Shown: positions 8,718 through 17,752, numbered from the stretch's first letter. The stretch is DNA of 64,000 bases from Erwinia sp050410775 (GCF_050410775.1 NZ_CP191229.1); one strand, 5' to 3'. Notes: a model not told the origin generated them from the sequence alone. Made by a program: numbers and translations.

Positions 8718-9692
8718 ATGGACGAGTTTAAACCGGAAGACGAGTTAAAACCTGACACCAGTGACCGCCGCCCGCAGCGGTCGCGCAAAGGATCTTCCGC
8801 ACCTAAGACGCCGGTGTCCCGTCAGCATATGATGATGGGGATCGGCATTCTGGTTTTACTGCTGCTGGCGATTGGTATTGGCTCGGCGCTCAACTCCTCG
8901 CCGGGCGACGGCAATAAGCAGGCGGGGCAGCAGCCTTCTTCAGCGGCAGCAACCTCCGGCAGCGACAAAGCGATCGATCTCTCAAGCTCCTCATCCATGA
9001 GTACCCCGTCAGGTGAACAGACACCAGATGCCAGCGTGGATAACGGTAATCCGCAGGAGATCAGCGTACCGCCTGTCTCTTCCACGCCGACCGAGGCGCA
9101 GCCGGTACAGACGCCTGCCAGTCAGCAGCGCGTGGAACTGCCGGGCGATCTCGGCAGTGCGCTGACGAATCAGCAGGGCCAGTTAGATTCTGCCGCACAG
9201 GGTTCACAGGGCAACGGCACCACGCTGCCAACGGCTCCGGCGACCGTCGCGCAGTCATCTCATGCAGCGGATAACCCGGCAGCGGCGGCCCAGTCGAATC
9301 AGTCACCGGCGAAGAAACCCGCCGCGTCACAGAAAAGTGCGGAAAGTAAACCAGCACAGAAAGAATCCCGGTCTCATGCGAGTGCGTCAGCAGGTAAAAA
9401 CGCTGCACCAGCGGCGAAAAGCGGATCCGCTCCCGGCGGCAGCTATACGCTCCAGCTGAGCAGCGCTTCGCGCTCCGACACGCTGAACGCCTGGGCGAAA
9501 AAGCAGAACCTGAACAGCTATCACGTTTATAAAACCACCCGTAACGGTGCGCCCTGGTATGTGTTAGTCAGCGGTTCTTACGCCACGCCAGCGGAGGCGA
9601 AGCGTGCGGTCGCCTCACTGCCTGCGGAAGTGCGCGCGCAGAAACCCTGGGTGAAGCCGGTCAGCCAGGTGAAAAAAGAGTCAGCCAATTAA
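8718..9692 (+). CDS. damX: Cell division protein DamX (SPOR domain)
   Basis: Inner-membrane division protein that binds septal peptidoglycan. A short basic cytoplasmic tail is followed by a membrane segment at about 38-58 (MMMGIGILVLLLLAIGIG). A long Ser/Gln/Ala/Pro-rich linker spans about 60-240, and a C-terminal SPOR domain about 245-318 (SYTLQLSSASRSDTL, WYVLVSGSYATPAEAK). At 324 residues it is about 100 shorter than the 428-residue E. coli protein; the missing part is in the linker. GGAGGAGG lies 8 bases before the start. Confidence 0.93.
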   Translation: MDEFKPEDELKPDTSDRRPQRSRKGSSAPKTPVSRQHMMMGIGILVLLLLAIGIGSALNSSPGDGNKQAGQQPSSAAATSGSDKAIDLSSSSSMSTPSGEQTPDASVDNGNPQEISVPPVSSTPTEAQPVQTPASQQRVELPGDLGSALTNQQGQLDSAAQGSQGNGTTLPTAPATVAQSSHAADNPAAAAQSNQSPAKKPAASQKSAESKPAQKESRSHASASAGKNAAPAAKSGSAPGGSYTLQLSSASRSDTLNAWAKKQNLNSYHVYKTTRNGAPWYVLVSGSYATPAEAKRAVASLPAEVRAQKPWVKPVSQVKKESAN

Positions 9693-9694
9693 TC

Positions 9695-9716
9695 CAGGCC
9701 GGTACAAACCGGCCTG
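9695..9716. other. Hairpin after damX
   Basis: A perfect 9-bp stem (CAGGCCGGT / ACCGGCCTG) has a 4-nt loop and no U-tract. It may be an mRNA stabiliser or weak attenuator within the superoperon. Confidence 0.4.
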
Positions 9717-9818
9717 ACATTGCAGTATGCCAGCGCCGTAGCAGGGCTGGCATTTCAAAGCGCAGATATGCTGTCGGTGTGACCGCAGCCAGAAGAGTAA
9801 ATGTAATAAAACGACGGC

Positions 9819-10637
9819 ATGAAAAAAAATCGCGCTTTTTTGAAATGGGCGGGAGGAAAATTCCCGCTTCTTGATGATATCCAACGTCATCTTCCCGAAG
9901 GGAACTGCCTGGTCGAGCCATTCGTTGGCGCGGGTTCCGTATTCTTAAATACCCACTATTCGCGCTATATCCTGGCCGATATCAACAGCGACCTGATCAA
10001 TCTCTACAACGTCGTGAAAACCCGGGTCGGAGAATTCACGACCGATGCCCGCGAACTCTTTACCAGCGAGAGCAATGAGGCGGAGTTCTATTACGCCCGC
10101 CGTCTGGAATTTAACCGCTGTGAAGATCCCTATCGCCGTGGCGTACTGTTTTTATACCTGAACCGCCACTGCTATAACGGCCTGTGCCGTTATAATCTGA
10201 GCGGTGAATTCAACGTGCCGTTCGGACGTTACCGCAAGCCCTATTTCCCGGAAGACGAACTTCACTGGTTTTCTGAGCGGGCGCAGAATGCGACCTTTGT
10301 CTGTGAATCGTACGATGTTACGCTGAACCGGGCGCCGCAGGATGCGGTAGTCTACTGCGATCCGCCTTATGCGCCGCTGTCGGCAACCTCTAACTTCACC
10401 GCGTACCATACCAACAGCTTCAGCCTGTTGCAGCAGCAGCACCTGGCAGAGCTGGCCGTTAAGCTGTCGCAGGAGAGCCGCATTCCGGTGCTGATCTCTA
10501 ACCACGATACGCCGCTGACCAGGCTCTGGTATCAGGCGGCAGAGCTGCACCAGATTAAAGCCCGCCGGTCCATCAGCCGCAACGGAACCGGCCGGAATCA
10601 GGTCAATGAGCTGCTGGCACTCTTTGCCAGCCGCTAA
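9819..10637 (+). CDS. dam: DNA adenine methylase (GATC)
   Basis: Methylates adenine in GATC, marking strands for mismatch repair and timing replication. It has 272 residues (E. coli 278). The AdoMet-binding FLKWAGGKFPLL motif lies at 7-18, FVGAGSVF at 35-42, and the catalytic DPPY at 181-184. The R-x5-LYLNRHCYNGLCRYN recognition-side segment is intact. It follows damX by 126 bases. Confidence 0.97.
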   Translation: MKKNRAFLKWAGGKFPLLDDIQRHLPEGNCLVEPFVGAGSVFLNTHYSRYILADINSDLINLYNVVKTRVGEFTTDARELFTSESNEAEFYYARRLEFNRCEDPYRRGVLFLYLNRHCYNGLCRYNLSGEFNVPFGRYRKPYFPEDELHWFSERAQNATFVCESYDVTLNRAPQDAVVYCDPPYAPLSATSNFTAYHTNSFSLLQQQHLAELAVKLSQESRIPVLISNHDTPLTRLWYQAAELHQIKARRSISRNGTGRNQVNELLALFASR

Positions 10638-10689
10638 TCCTTAACTGCGTTACGTGCCTCACGTCAGGCGCGCGAATTGGGAGAAATGG

Positions 10690-11376
10690 ATGAAACAGTT
10701 CTTACTTGCCCCATCAATTCTGTCAGCCGATTTTGCCCGCCTGGGCGAGGATACGGCCAAAGCGCTGGCCGCCGGGGGTGACGTTGTGCACTTCGACGTG
10801 ATGGACAATCACTATGTCCCCAATCTGACCATGGGGCCAATGGTCCTGAAAGCGCTGCGCGATTACGGCATCACCGCGCCGATTGACGTGCATCTGATGG
10901 TGAAACCGGTCGATCGCCTGATCCCCGACTTCGCGAAAGCCGGCGCCAGCTACATTACCTTCCATCCCGAAGCATCGGAGCATGTTGACCGCTCGCTGCA
11001 GCTGATTAAAGAGCACGGCTGTAAGGCTGGACTGGTCTTTAACCCGGCGACCTCGCTCAGCTATCTTGATTACGTGATGGACAAAGTTGACGTTATTCTG
11101 CTGATGTCAGTTAACCCTGGCTTTGGCGGTCAGTCCTTTATTCCGGGCACGCTGGACAAGCTGCGTCAGGCGCGCAGGATGATCGATCAAAGCGGATATG
11201 ACATCCGGCTGGAAGTGGATGGCGGCGTTAAGGTCGAAAATATTGGCGAAATCGCCGATGCCGGCGCGGATATGTTTGTCGCCGGCTCGGCGATTTTTGG
11301 TCAGCCCGATTACAAAAAAGTCATCGACGCGATGCGTAATGAACTGGAGAAATCACGACATGGCGCATTTCACTAA
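10690..11376 (+). CDS. rpe: Ribulose-phosphate 3-epimerase
   Basis: Interconverts ribulose-5-phosphate and xylulose-5-phosphate in the pentose phosphate pathway. A TIM barrel of 228 residues shows the metal ligands His34, Asp36 and His68, the loop MSVNPGFGGQ, and LEVDGGV. The start at 10690 (MKQFLLAPSIL) follows GGGAGAAATGG and matches E. coli. The 12-residue upstream extension in the same frame lacks family support. Its end overlaps the gph start by 17 bases. Confidence 0.96.
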   Translation: MKQFLLAPSILSADFARLGEDTAKALAAGGDVVHFDVMDNHYVPNLTMGPMVLKALRDYGITAPIDVHLMVKPVDRLIPDFAKAGASYITFHPEASEHVDRSLQLIKEHGCKAGLVFNPATSLSYLDYVMDKVDVILLMSVNPGFGGQSFIPGTLDKLRQARRMIDQSGYDIRLEVDGGVKVENIGEIADAGADMFVAGSAIFGQPDYKKVIDAMRNELEKSRHGAFH

Positions 11377-12037
11377 CGTCCGCGCGCTGGCGTTCGATCT
11401 CGACGGTACGCTGATTGACAGCGCGCCCGGTCTGACCAGCGCGGTTGATGCGACGCTTACAGCGCTGGGCTTGCCCACCGCCGGCGTGGAGAGAGTCTCC
11501 ACCTGGATCGGTAACGGCGCGGATATCCTTATTGAGCGTGCGCTCATCTGGGCGTCAGGCCAGCAGCCTGACAGCGCCATGCTTGCCGATGCCCGCGTTC
11601 TGCTGGATACCCACTACGCGACGACGATCAAAAGCGGCAGTAAGCTCTTTCCGCAGGTGAAAGAAGGGCTGGCCGCGCTGGCCGCCACCGGCCTGCCAAT
11701 GGCGATCGTCACCAATAAGCCAACGCCGTTTGTGGCGCCGTTGCTGGCGTCGATGGGTATTGCCGACTACTTCTCGCTGATTATCGGCGGTGACGACGTG
11801 GTTGCGAAGAAGCCGCATCCGGCGCCGCTGTTTCTGGTGATGGGCAAATTCGGCGTACTGCCTTCAGAGCTGGTTTTTGTGGGCGATTCCCGCAACGATA
11901 TTCTGGCCGCTCAGGCGGCAGGCTGTCCCTGTGTGGGCATGTCGTTCGGCTACAACTACGGAGAGCCGATTGCCTCCAGCAATCCGACCGTGGTACTCGA
12001 CAACTTTAACGATTTGTTGCCCGCTTTAGGGCTGTAA
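11360..12037 (+). CDS. gph: Phosphoglycolate phosphatase
   Basis: HAD-superfamily phosphatase that removes 2-phosphoglycolate formed in DNA 3'-end repair. It has 225 residues, against 252 in E. coli. Motif I FDLDGTLID holds the nucleophile Asp13 and Asp15, motif II is VTNKPTP, and motif IV is FVGDSRNDI. I chose ATG 11360 inside the end of rpe; the frame is open back to 11198 but that part is antisense-free rpe sequence in another frame. Translational coupling with rpe is likely. Confidence 0.95.
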   Translation: MAHFTNVRALAFDLDGTLIDSAPGLTSAVDATLTALGLPTAGVERVSTWIGNGADILIERALIWASGQQPDSAMLADARVLLDTHYATTIKSGSKLFPQVKEGLAALAATGLPMAIVTNKPTPFVAPLLASMGIADYFSLIIGGDDVVAKKPHPAPLFLVMGKFGVLPSELVFVGDSRNDILAAQAAGCPCVGMSFGYNYGEPIASSNPTVVLDNFNDLLPALGL

Positions 12038-12054
12038 TTATCAGGACGAAAAAC

Positions 12055-13059
12055 ATGAGCAAACCCATCGTATTTAGCGGCGCACAGCCTTCCGGCGAAC
12101 TGACCATCGGTAACTATATGGGTGCGCTGCGTCAGTGGGTCAACATGCAGGACGATTTCAACTGCATTTACTGCATCGTGGATCTGCATGCTATTACCGT
12201 GCGCCAGGATCCCTCCGCGCTGCGTAAGGCTACGCTGGATACGCTGGCACTCTACCTCGCCTGCGGTATTGACCCGAAGAAGAGCACCATTTTCGTTCAG
12301 TCCCATGTGCCGGAGCACACGCAGCTGAGCTGGATCCTGAACTGCTACACCTATTTTGGTGAGCTGAGCCGTATGACGCAGTTTAAGGACAAATCGGCGC
12401 GCTACGAAGAGAACATCAACGCCGGACTGTTTGACTACCCGGTGCTGATGGCGGCGGATATTCTGCTGTATCAGACCACGCAGGTGCCGGTAGGTGAAGA
12501 CCAGAAGCAGCATCTGGAACTCAGCCGCGACGTCGCAGCGCGCTTCAATGCGCTGTATGGCGACGTGTTCAAAGTGCCGGAACCTTTTATTCCGAAATCG
12601 GGCGCGCGCGTGATGTCGCTGCTGGAGCCAACCAAAAAGATGTCCAAGTCTGACGATAACCGCAACAACGTTATCGGCCTGCTGGAAGATCCGAAAGCGG
12701 TGGTGAAAAAGATTAAACGCGCCATGACCGACGGTGATGAGCCGCCTGTTGTGCGCTATGACGTGAAAAATAAAGCGGGCGTCTCTAACCTGCTGGATAT
12801 CCTCAGCGGCGTGACCGGCAAAAGCATCCCGGAACTTGAACAGCAGTTTGAGGGCCAGATGTATGGCCACCTGAAAGGGGCCGTGGCGGAAGCCGTCTCC
12901 GGCATGCTGAGCGAGCTTCAGGAGCGTTATCATCGCTACCGCAACGATGAAGCCTTCCTTGAGCAGGTGATGCGTGAAGGCGCGGCTAAAGCGCGTGCGC
13001 AGGCTCAGGAAACGCTGAAGAAAGTCTACGATGCCGTCGGCTTCGTGGCGCAGCCCTGA
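12055..13059 (+). CDS. trpS: Tryptophanyl-tRNA synthetase
   Basis: Class I aminoacyl-tRNA synthetase of 334 residues, the same length as E. coli. The HIGH-like motif is TIGN at 17-20 (PSGELTIGN), and KMSKS lies near residue 195. The family signatures DLHAITVRQDP and GEDQKQHLELSRD are present. It is the last gene of the superoperon, 17 bases after gph. Confidence 0.97.
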   Translation: MSKPIVFSGAQPSGELTIGNYMGALRQWVNMQDDFNCIYCIVDLHAITVRQDPSALRKATLDTLALYLACGIDPKKSTIFVQSHVPEHTQLSWILNCYTYFGELSRMTQFKDKSARYEENINAGLFDYPVLMAADILLYQTTQVPVGEDQKQHLELSRDVAARFNALYGDVFKVPEPFIPKSGARVMSLLEPTKKMSKSDDNRNNVIGLLEDPKAVVKKIKRAMTDGDEPPVVRYDVKNKAGVSNLLDILSGVTGKSIPELEQQFEGQMYGHLKGAVAEAVSGMLSELQERYHRYRNDEAFLEQVMREGAAKARAQAQETLKKVYDAVGFVAQP

Positions 13060-13140
13060 GGCGACGTTTCTGTCCTGAGGGACTGTGACAGAAGGATCTA
13101 TGATAAAAGCGTTGCGGCTCTCTCAGGCTAATGACTAAGT

Positions 13141-13260
13141 GTTGGCTCAGGGAACAGGGCCTGCTCGTAAAGACGCAAAAAGCATCGTCCCTGATAGCTC
13201 GTCCCGCGCCGTCCATGGCGCGGGACGCTTTACTCCCCCGTCCCTGTTCCCGGAGCCAAC
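13141..13260 (-). repeat. Palindromic repeat, copy A (inverted relative to copy B)
   Basis: A 120-bp imperfect palindrome. The ends form a 19-bp inverted repeat with one mismatch (GTTGGCTC[A/C]GGGAACAGGG), and the centre is a perfect 11-bp stem CGTCCCGCGCC / GGCGCGGGACG with a 6-nt loop. Its reverse complement is nearly identical over 112 bp to 19260-19371. It has no coding capacity. It resembles a MITE-like or REP/ERIC-class element; I do not recognise a named family. No target-site duplication is obvious. Confidence 0.85.
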
Positions 13261-13278
13261 GTTTGTCAGCAGTCTGAG

Positions 13279-13300
13279 AGAGCTCCGGCTCTCTTTTTTA
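13279..13300 (+). terminator. trpS intrinsic terminator
   Basis: An AGAGAGC / GCTCTCT stem with a TCCG loop is followed by TTTTTTA. It lies downstream of repeat copy A, so the superoperon transcript would run through the repeat before ending. Confidence 0.75.
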
Positions 13301-13376
13301 TGCGGCTGATTTGCCAGGCCGGAAGAAGTGAACGCCGTTCCGGGGAGTGACGGGCTGCCGACAGCCCGACAGAAGA

Positions 13377-14750
13377 TCAGGCGATGGGAGGGGAAATAAG
13401 CTTATGCCGCAGAGCAACAACCCGACCAACAATAATTAGACTCGGGCTTTTAACCTGCTGCGCCAGCGCTGCCAGATCGCTCAGCGTGCCATCCACCACG
13501 CGCTGCCGGACGCTTGTTCCGTTCTCCACCAGCGCCACCGGCATATCAGCGACCATGCCCTGCGTCAGCAGCTGACGCTGGATCTCCGGCGCCTGCGCCA
13601 GGCCCATATAGAAGACCAGCGTCTGCTGCTCTGCCGCCAGCTTTGACCAGTCGAGCTGATTTTCATGCTTCAGATGGCCGGTAACCAGGCGTACGCTCTG
13701 CGCGTAATCGCGGTGGGTCAGGGGGATCCCTGCATAAGCGGAACATCCCGAAGCGGCAGTAATACCGGGCACCACGGAAAAGGGGATCTGATGCTCAGCA
13801 AGCGTTTCCAGTTCTTCGCCGCCCCGGCCAAAAATAAAGGGATCGCCGCCCTTAAGGCGCACCACGCGTTTACCCAGCCGGGCGTGGTGCAGCAGGATCT
13901 GATTGATCTCTTCCTGAGGGACGCAGTGATAGCCCGCCCGTTTGCCGACAAATAACCTTTCAGCGTCGCGCCTGACGAGTTCCAGCACCTCACCGGAGAC
14001 CAGCCGGTCGTAGACGACAATGTCCGCCTGCTGAAGCTGCTGCAAGCCTTTCAGCGTCAGCAGCCCGGCATCGCCAGGCCCTGCGCCCACCAGCACCACT
14101 TCACCCCGGTCACTCAGCGGCTCCCGGAACAGCGCGCCGGTCAGTTTTTCCACCTGGGGTAAATCGTCGCACGCCAGCGACTGCGCCAGGCGATCGTGGC
14201 TGAAAAGCTTCTCCCAGAAGCGCCGGCGCTGGGACATCTCGCTGAACTCCTGCTTTACCCGCTGGCGGAGCGAACCGGCGAAAGCGGCGACTTTGCCCAG
14301 GTGCTGAGGCAGCAGCGCCTCGATTTTCTCCCGCAGCAGCCGGGCCATCACCGGAGCGCAGCCGCCGCTGGAGACGGCCACCATCAGCGGGGAACGATCG
14401 ATGATGGCGGGCATAATGACGCTGGCCGCCTCCGGCGCATCCACCACGTTACAGAATATACGCCTCTCTTCCGCACTGGCCTGCACCTGCTGATTGACCT
14501 TGTGGCTGTCGGTAGCGGCGATGGCCAGCCAGCACTCATCCAGCATGTCCGGGCTGAAAGTGCTTTCCAGCAGCGTCAGCTGACCTGCCTGCTGCCATTC
14601 GTAAAATGGCGAAGAAAAATGAGGCGCGCAGACGCGCAGATCGGCACCGGCTTTCATCAGCAGACGCGCTTTGCGCTCCGCGACTTCGCCGCCGCCAACC
14701 AGCAGACAGGCTCTTCCTCGCAGCTGGCAAAAAAGGGGGAGGTAGTCCAT
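13377..14750 (-). CDS. cysG: Siroheme synthase
   Basis: Trifunctional enzyme of 457 residues, as in E. coli. The N-terminal NAD-dependent precorrin-2 dehydrogenase/ferrochelatase has GGGEVAERKA near 19-28, and the C-terminal half (about 215-457) is the SAM-dependent uroporphyrinogen III methyltransferase (GAGPGDAGLLT, RLKGGDPFIFGRGGEE, GITAASG). It makes siroheme for NirB, encoded just upstream. GGAGAG lies 9 bases before the ATG. A terminator-like hairpin lies between nirD and this gene. Confidence 0.97.
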   Translation of the reverse strand: MDYLPLFCQLRGRACLLVGGGEVAERKARLLMKAGADLRVCAPHFSSPFYEWQQAGQLTLLESTFSPDMLDECWLAIAATDSHKVNQQVQASAEERRIFCNVVDAPEAASVIMPAIIDRSPLMVAVSSGGCAPVMARLLREKIEALLPQHLGKVAAFAGSLRQRVKQEFSEMSQRRRFWEKLFSHDRLAQSLACDDLPQVEKLTGALFREPLSDRGEVVLVGAGPGDAGLLTLKGLQQLQQADIVVYDRLVSGEVLELVRRDAERLFVGKRAGYHCVPQEEINQILLHHARLGKRVVRLKGGDPFIFGRGGEELETLAEHQIPFSVVPGITAASGCSAYAGIPLTHRDYAQSVRLVTGHLKHENQLDWSKLAAEQQTLVFYMGLAQAPEIQRQLLTQGMVADMPVALVENGTSVRQRVVDGTLSDLAALAQQVKSPSLIIVGRVVALRHKLISPPIA

Positions 14751-14771
14751 TTGATGCGCTCTCCAGAGAAG

Positions 14772-14796
14772 AAAAAAGGGCCGCTGTCAGGCGGCC
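14772..14796 (-). terminator. Terminator/attenuator between nirD and cysG
   Basis: Read on the minus strand, a 6-bp GGCCGC / GCGGCC stem with a 6-nt loop is followed by CTTTTTTC. It sits in the 73-bp nirD-cysG gap where E. coli has nirC. It would let only part of the nirBD transcription reach cysG. Confidence 0.6.
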
Positions 14797-14823
14797 ATGG
14801 GGGGAGTGACGGGCAGATCGTTT

Positions 14824-15150
14824 TCAGACAGCGACTTCGACCATGCCATCTCTGACGCGGGCCGGGAAGGCGGGGATCGAGCGGCTTTCATCTTCCATAC
14901 AGAGACCGTCACTGAGGCGGAAGCGCTGTTTCTTCAGCGGACTGGCGACCCACAGCGCCTGCTGATGTTCGGCGATAATGCCGCGTGAGAGCACGCTGGC
15001 CTGGGCAAAAGGGTCAATATTGCTGATAGCGAACACCTCTTCATCTTCACGGGGACGAAAGATCGCTATCTGATGCTGGCCTACCTTCGCGCACACGCCG
15101 GTCGCGGGAAGAATGGCGTTAACGGCGCAAATCTGATGCCACTGGCTCAT
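14824..15150 (-). CDS. nirD: Nitrite reductase [NAD(P)H] small subunit
   Basis: A 108-residue Rieske-fold protein without the Rieske Cys/His ligands, as usual for NirD; it is the small partner of NirB in cytoplasmic nitrite-to-ammonium reduction. Its ATG overlaps the nirB TGA by 4 bases. The sequence (CAVNAILPATGVCAKVG, REDEEVFAISNIDPFA) is typical of NirD. Confidence 0.96.
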   Translation of the reverse strand: MSQWHQICAVNAILPATGVCAKVGQHQIAIFRPREDEEVFAISNIDPFAQASVLSRGIIAEHQQALWVASPLKKQRFRLSDGLCMEDESRSIPAFPARVRDGMVEVAV

Positions 15151-17681
15151 ACGTTTTCCTCCAACAGCGTGACGGGAATGCGTTCTTCAGGACGGGCGGG
15201 GCGATGCTGCTCGCGTTCCGGGACCACCTGCACCAGCGGATCGCGCCGGGTATCGTTAATGAAGTGAGAGAAACGGGCGAGCTGGTTTGCATCCGCAAGG
15301 GTTTCTTTCCATTCACACACAACGCTCGCGCGCAGCCGGGCAATATCTGTTTCCAGCTGGGCATTCAGGCCGAGCTTGTCATCAATAATCACCTGCCGCA
15401 GGTAATCAATACCACCTTCCAGGCTTCCCAGCCAGAGTGAGGTACGCTGAAGCTTATCGGCGGTGCGGATGTAGAACATCATAAAGCGGTCGAGATAGCG
15501 GATCAGCGTCTCTTTATCCAGATCGGCCGCCAGCAGGTCCGCATGGCGGGGCTTCATGCCACCGTTGCCGCAGAGGTAAAGATTCCATCCCTTTTCCGTT
15601 GCGATAATACCGACATCCTTGCCCTGAGCTTCCGCGCATTCGCGGGTGCAGCCGGAAACGCCAAACTTCATTTTATGCGGCGTACGGATACCCTTGTAGC
15701 GGTTTTCCAGCTCAACGCCGAGGCCGACACTGTCGCCGACGCCAAAGCGGCACCAGCTGCTGCCTACGCAGGTTTTCGCCATACGCAGCGCTTTGGCGTA
15801 AGCGTGTCCGGTTTCAAAGCCGGCGGCAATCAGCTGTGACCAGATAGCCGGCAGGTCATCTTTCTGCGCGCCGAAAAGCGCGATGCGCTGCGAGCCGGTG
15901 ATTTTAGTATAAAGGTTATAGCGGCGTCCGATTTCACCGATGGCGACCAGCCCTTCCGGGGTGATTTCACCGCCAGCCGAACGGGGAATAACGGAGTAGG
16001 TGCCATCTTTCTGGATATTGCCGAGGAAATTATCGTTGCTGTCCTGCAGGGCGGTATGTTGCGGTTTCAGCACATATTCATTCCAGCAGGAGGCCAGCAG
16101 CGATCCTACGGTCGGTTTACAGACTTCACAGCCGTAGCCGCTGCCATGTTTCGCCAGCAGCTGATCAAAGGTTTTAATCTCTTCAACGCGAATCAGGTGG
16201 TAGAGCTCCTGGCGGGAATAGCTGAAGTGTTCGCAGAGGTGATTATTCACCTCAATGCCCTGACGGCTTAGCTCGGCGTTCAACACCTGGGTCATCAGCG
16301 GCACGCAGCCGCCGCAGCCGGTACCCGCTTTGGTTTCAGCCTTCAGCGCCGCCACGGTGTGGCACCCGTTCTGGATGGCGCTGACCAGGTCGCCTTTGGT
16401 GACGTCAAAGCAGGAGCAGATCTGGGCGGTTTCCGGCAGCGATTCGACGCCAATAGCCGGTTTGCTACCCGTATGTCCGGGCAGGATCAGCGCGTCGGGA
16501 TGTTCAGGCAGCTCAATAGAGTTCAGCATCAGCTGCAGCAGATTGCCATAATCGCTGGTATCGCCTACCAGCACGGCACCCAGCAGCGTTTTATTATCCG
16601 CGCTGACCACCAGCCGTTTGTAGATCTCTTTATTTTCGTCCAGATAGACGTAGCTGCGCGCCCCTTCCGTACGGCCGTGCGCATCGCCAATGCCGCCGAC
16701 GTCAACGCCGAGCAGCTTCAGCTTGGCGCTCATGTCCGCACCGGTAAAAGCATTCTCTTTACCCAGCAGATGGTCACAGGTCACCTGAGCCATTTTGTAG
16801 CCGGGCGCGACCAGTCCGTAGACGCGGTTTTGCCAGGCGGCGCATTCGCCGATGGCGTAGATATCCGCATCAGCGGTCTGACAGCGGTCGTTAATCAACA
16901 CGCCGCCGCGCTGGCCGAGCGGAAGATCGCACTGTTTAGCCAGCTTGTCCTGAGGACGGATACCGGTGGAGAAGACGATAAAATCGACCTCCAGCTCGCT
17001 GCCGTCGGCAAACTGGAGCGTCTTACCACCCTCGGGCCGGTCGATAATCTGCTGCGTATTCTTGCTGGTGTGAACGCGCACGCCCATGCGTTCAATTTTC
17101 TGGCGCAGCTGCTGGCCGCCCATGGGATCGAGCTGTTCCGCCATCAGCACGGGCGCAAACTCAATGACGTGCGTCTCCACGCCCAGATTTTTCAGGGCGC
17201 CGGCGGCTTCCAGGCCCAGCAGACCGCCGCCGACCACCACGCCACGTTTACTGCGGCGCGCGCAGGCTTCGATCGCATTCAGGTCTTCAATAGTGCGATA
17301 CACAAAGCAGTCCTGTCCGTTGGCGCCTTTAATCGGTGGGATCCAGGGATAGGAGCCGGTGGCCATGACCAGTTTGTCATACTGCACGGCGCGGCCGCTG
17401 CTGGAGTAAACCACTTTTTCCTGACGGTTGATGCTCAGCGCCCGCTCGCCAATCAGCACCTCAACGTTGTGCTTCTGGTAGAAACCGTCGCGAACCAGAG
17501 AGAGCTCTTCAGCGGTATGGTGAGAGAAGTAAGCAGAAAGGTGTACGCGGTCATAGGCCACGCGGGGTTCTTCACAAAAAACGGTGATGGCAAACTGGCC
17601 TGGCGCTGATTTTTCGACCAGCTCTTCAAGTAAACGGTGGCCAACCATGCCGTTGCCAATAATGACGAGTCGGGTGCTCAT
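15147..17681 (-). CDS. nirB: Nitrite reductase [NAD(P)H] large subunit
   Basis: Siroheme nitrite reductase of 844 residues. An N-terminal FAD/NADH oxidoreductase domain has IIGNGMVGHR and VVGGGLLGLEAAGAL. Next comes a BFD-like [2Fe-2S] region with CSCFDV and CGGCVPL, then the siroheme/[4Fe-4S] domain with CVGSSWC and CTREC. I chose ATG 17681 (MSTRLVIIGNGM), which has GAGG 5 bases upstream and matches E. coli; a start at 17699 adds 6 residues and would begin almost at the inferred +1. It is controlled by the FNR and NarL/NarP sites upstream. Confidence 0.97.
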   Translation of the reverse strand: MSTRLVIIGNGMVGHRLLEELVEKSAPGQFAITVFCEEPRVAYDRVHLSAYFSHHTAEELSLVRDGFYQKHNVEVLIGERALSINRQEKVVYSSSGRAVQYDKLVMATGSYPWIPPIKGANGQDCFVYRTIEDLNAIEACARRSKRGVVVGGGLLGLEAAGALKNLGVETHVIEFAPVLMAEQLDPMGGQQLRQKIERMGVRVHTSKNTQQIIDRPEGGKTLQFADGSELEVDFIVFSTGIRPQDKLAKQCDLPLGQRGGVLINDRCQTADADIYAIGECAAWQNRVYGLVAPGYKMAQVTCDHLLGKENAFTGADMSAKLKLLGVDVGGIGDAHGRTEGARSYVYLDENKEIYKRLVVSADNKTLLGAVLVGDTSDYGNLLQLMLNSIELPEHPDALILPGHTGSKPAIGVESLPETAQICSCFDVTKGDLVSAIQNGCHTVAALKAETKAGTGCGGCVPLMTQVLNAELSRQGIEVNNHLCEHFSYSRQELYHLIRVEEIKTFDQLLAKHGSGYGCEVCKPTVGSLLASCWNEYVLKPQHTALQDSNDNFLGNIQKDGTYSVIPRSAGGEITPEGLVAIGEIGRRYNLYTKITGSQRIALFGAQKDDLPAIWSQLIAAGFETGHAYAKALRMAKTCVGSSWCRFGVGDSVGLGVELENRYKGIRTPHKMKFGVSGCTRECAEAQGKDVGIIATEKGWNLYLCGNGGMKPRHADLLAADLDKETLIRYLDRFMMFYIRTADKLQRTSLWLGSLEGGIDYLRQVIIDDKLGLNAQLETDIARLRASVVCEWKETLADANQLARFSHFINDTRRDPLVQVVPEREQHRPARPEERIPVTLLEENV

Positions 17682-17711
17682 TTTTGCCTCACAATGCAAA
17701 GTATTGTGGCT

Positions 17712-17717
17712 ACAATA
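17712..17717 (-). promoter_or_regulatory. nirB promoter -10 element
   Basis: TATTGT on the minus strand. It sits at the expected distance from the FNR site if transcription starts near 17704, giving a 5' UTR of about 23 nt. No good -35 is needed at a class II FNR promoter. Confidence 0.65.
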
Positions 17718-17738
17718 GCGCGCCTAAAGGGGCAGTTA

Positions 17739-17752
17739 TTGATGTATATCAA
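17739..17752 (-). promoter_or_regulatory. FNR binding site, nirB
   Basis: TTGATgtatATCAA is a perfect match to the FNR consensus TTGATNNNNATCAA. It would be centred at about -41.5 relative to a start near 17704, the same as in E. coli nirB. Confidence 0.9.

Larger units (their letters stand above)
13060..13376. other. trpS-cysG convergent intergenic region
   Basis: A 317-bp non-coding region. It is filled mainly by the 120-bp palindromic repeat copy A (13141-13260) and the trpS terminator. The remaining sequence shows no gene; a weak hairpin with CGGGCTG/CAGCCCG lies at about 13349-13366, just beyond the end of cysG. Confidence 0.6.

Noticed and set aside
11956..12933. 325-codon antisense frame over gph end and trpS
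   Set aside because: Shadow of trpS; no family features.
13349..13366. CGGGCTG/CAGCCCG hairpin as a cysG terminator
   Set aside because: No U-tract in the direction of cysG, so it is not called as a terminator.
16359..17609. 416-codon open frame antisense to nirB
   Set aside because: It lies entirely over nirB, whose motifs are unmistakable, and its sequence resembles no protein. It reflects codon bias of the real gene.
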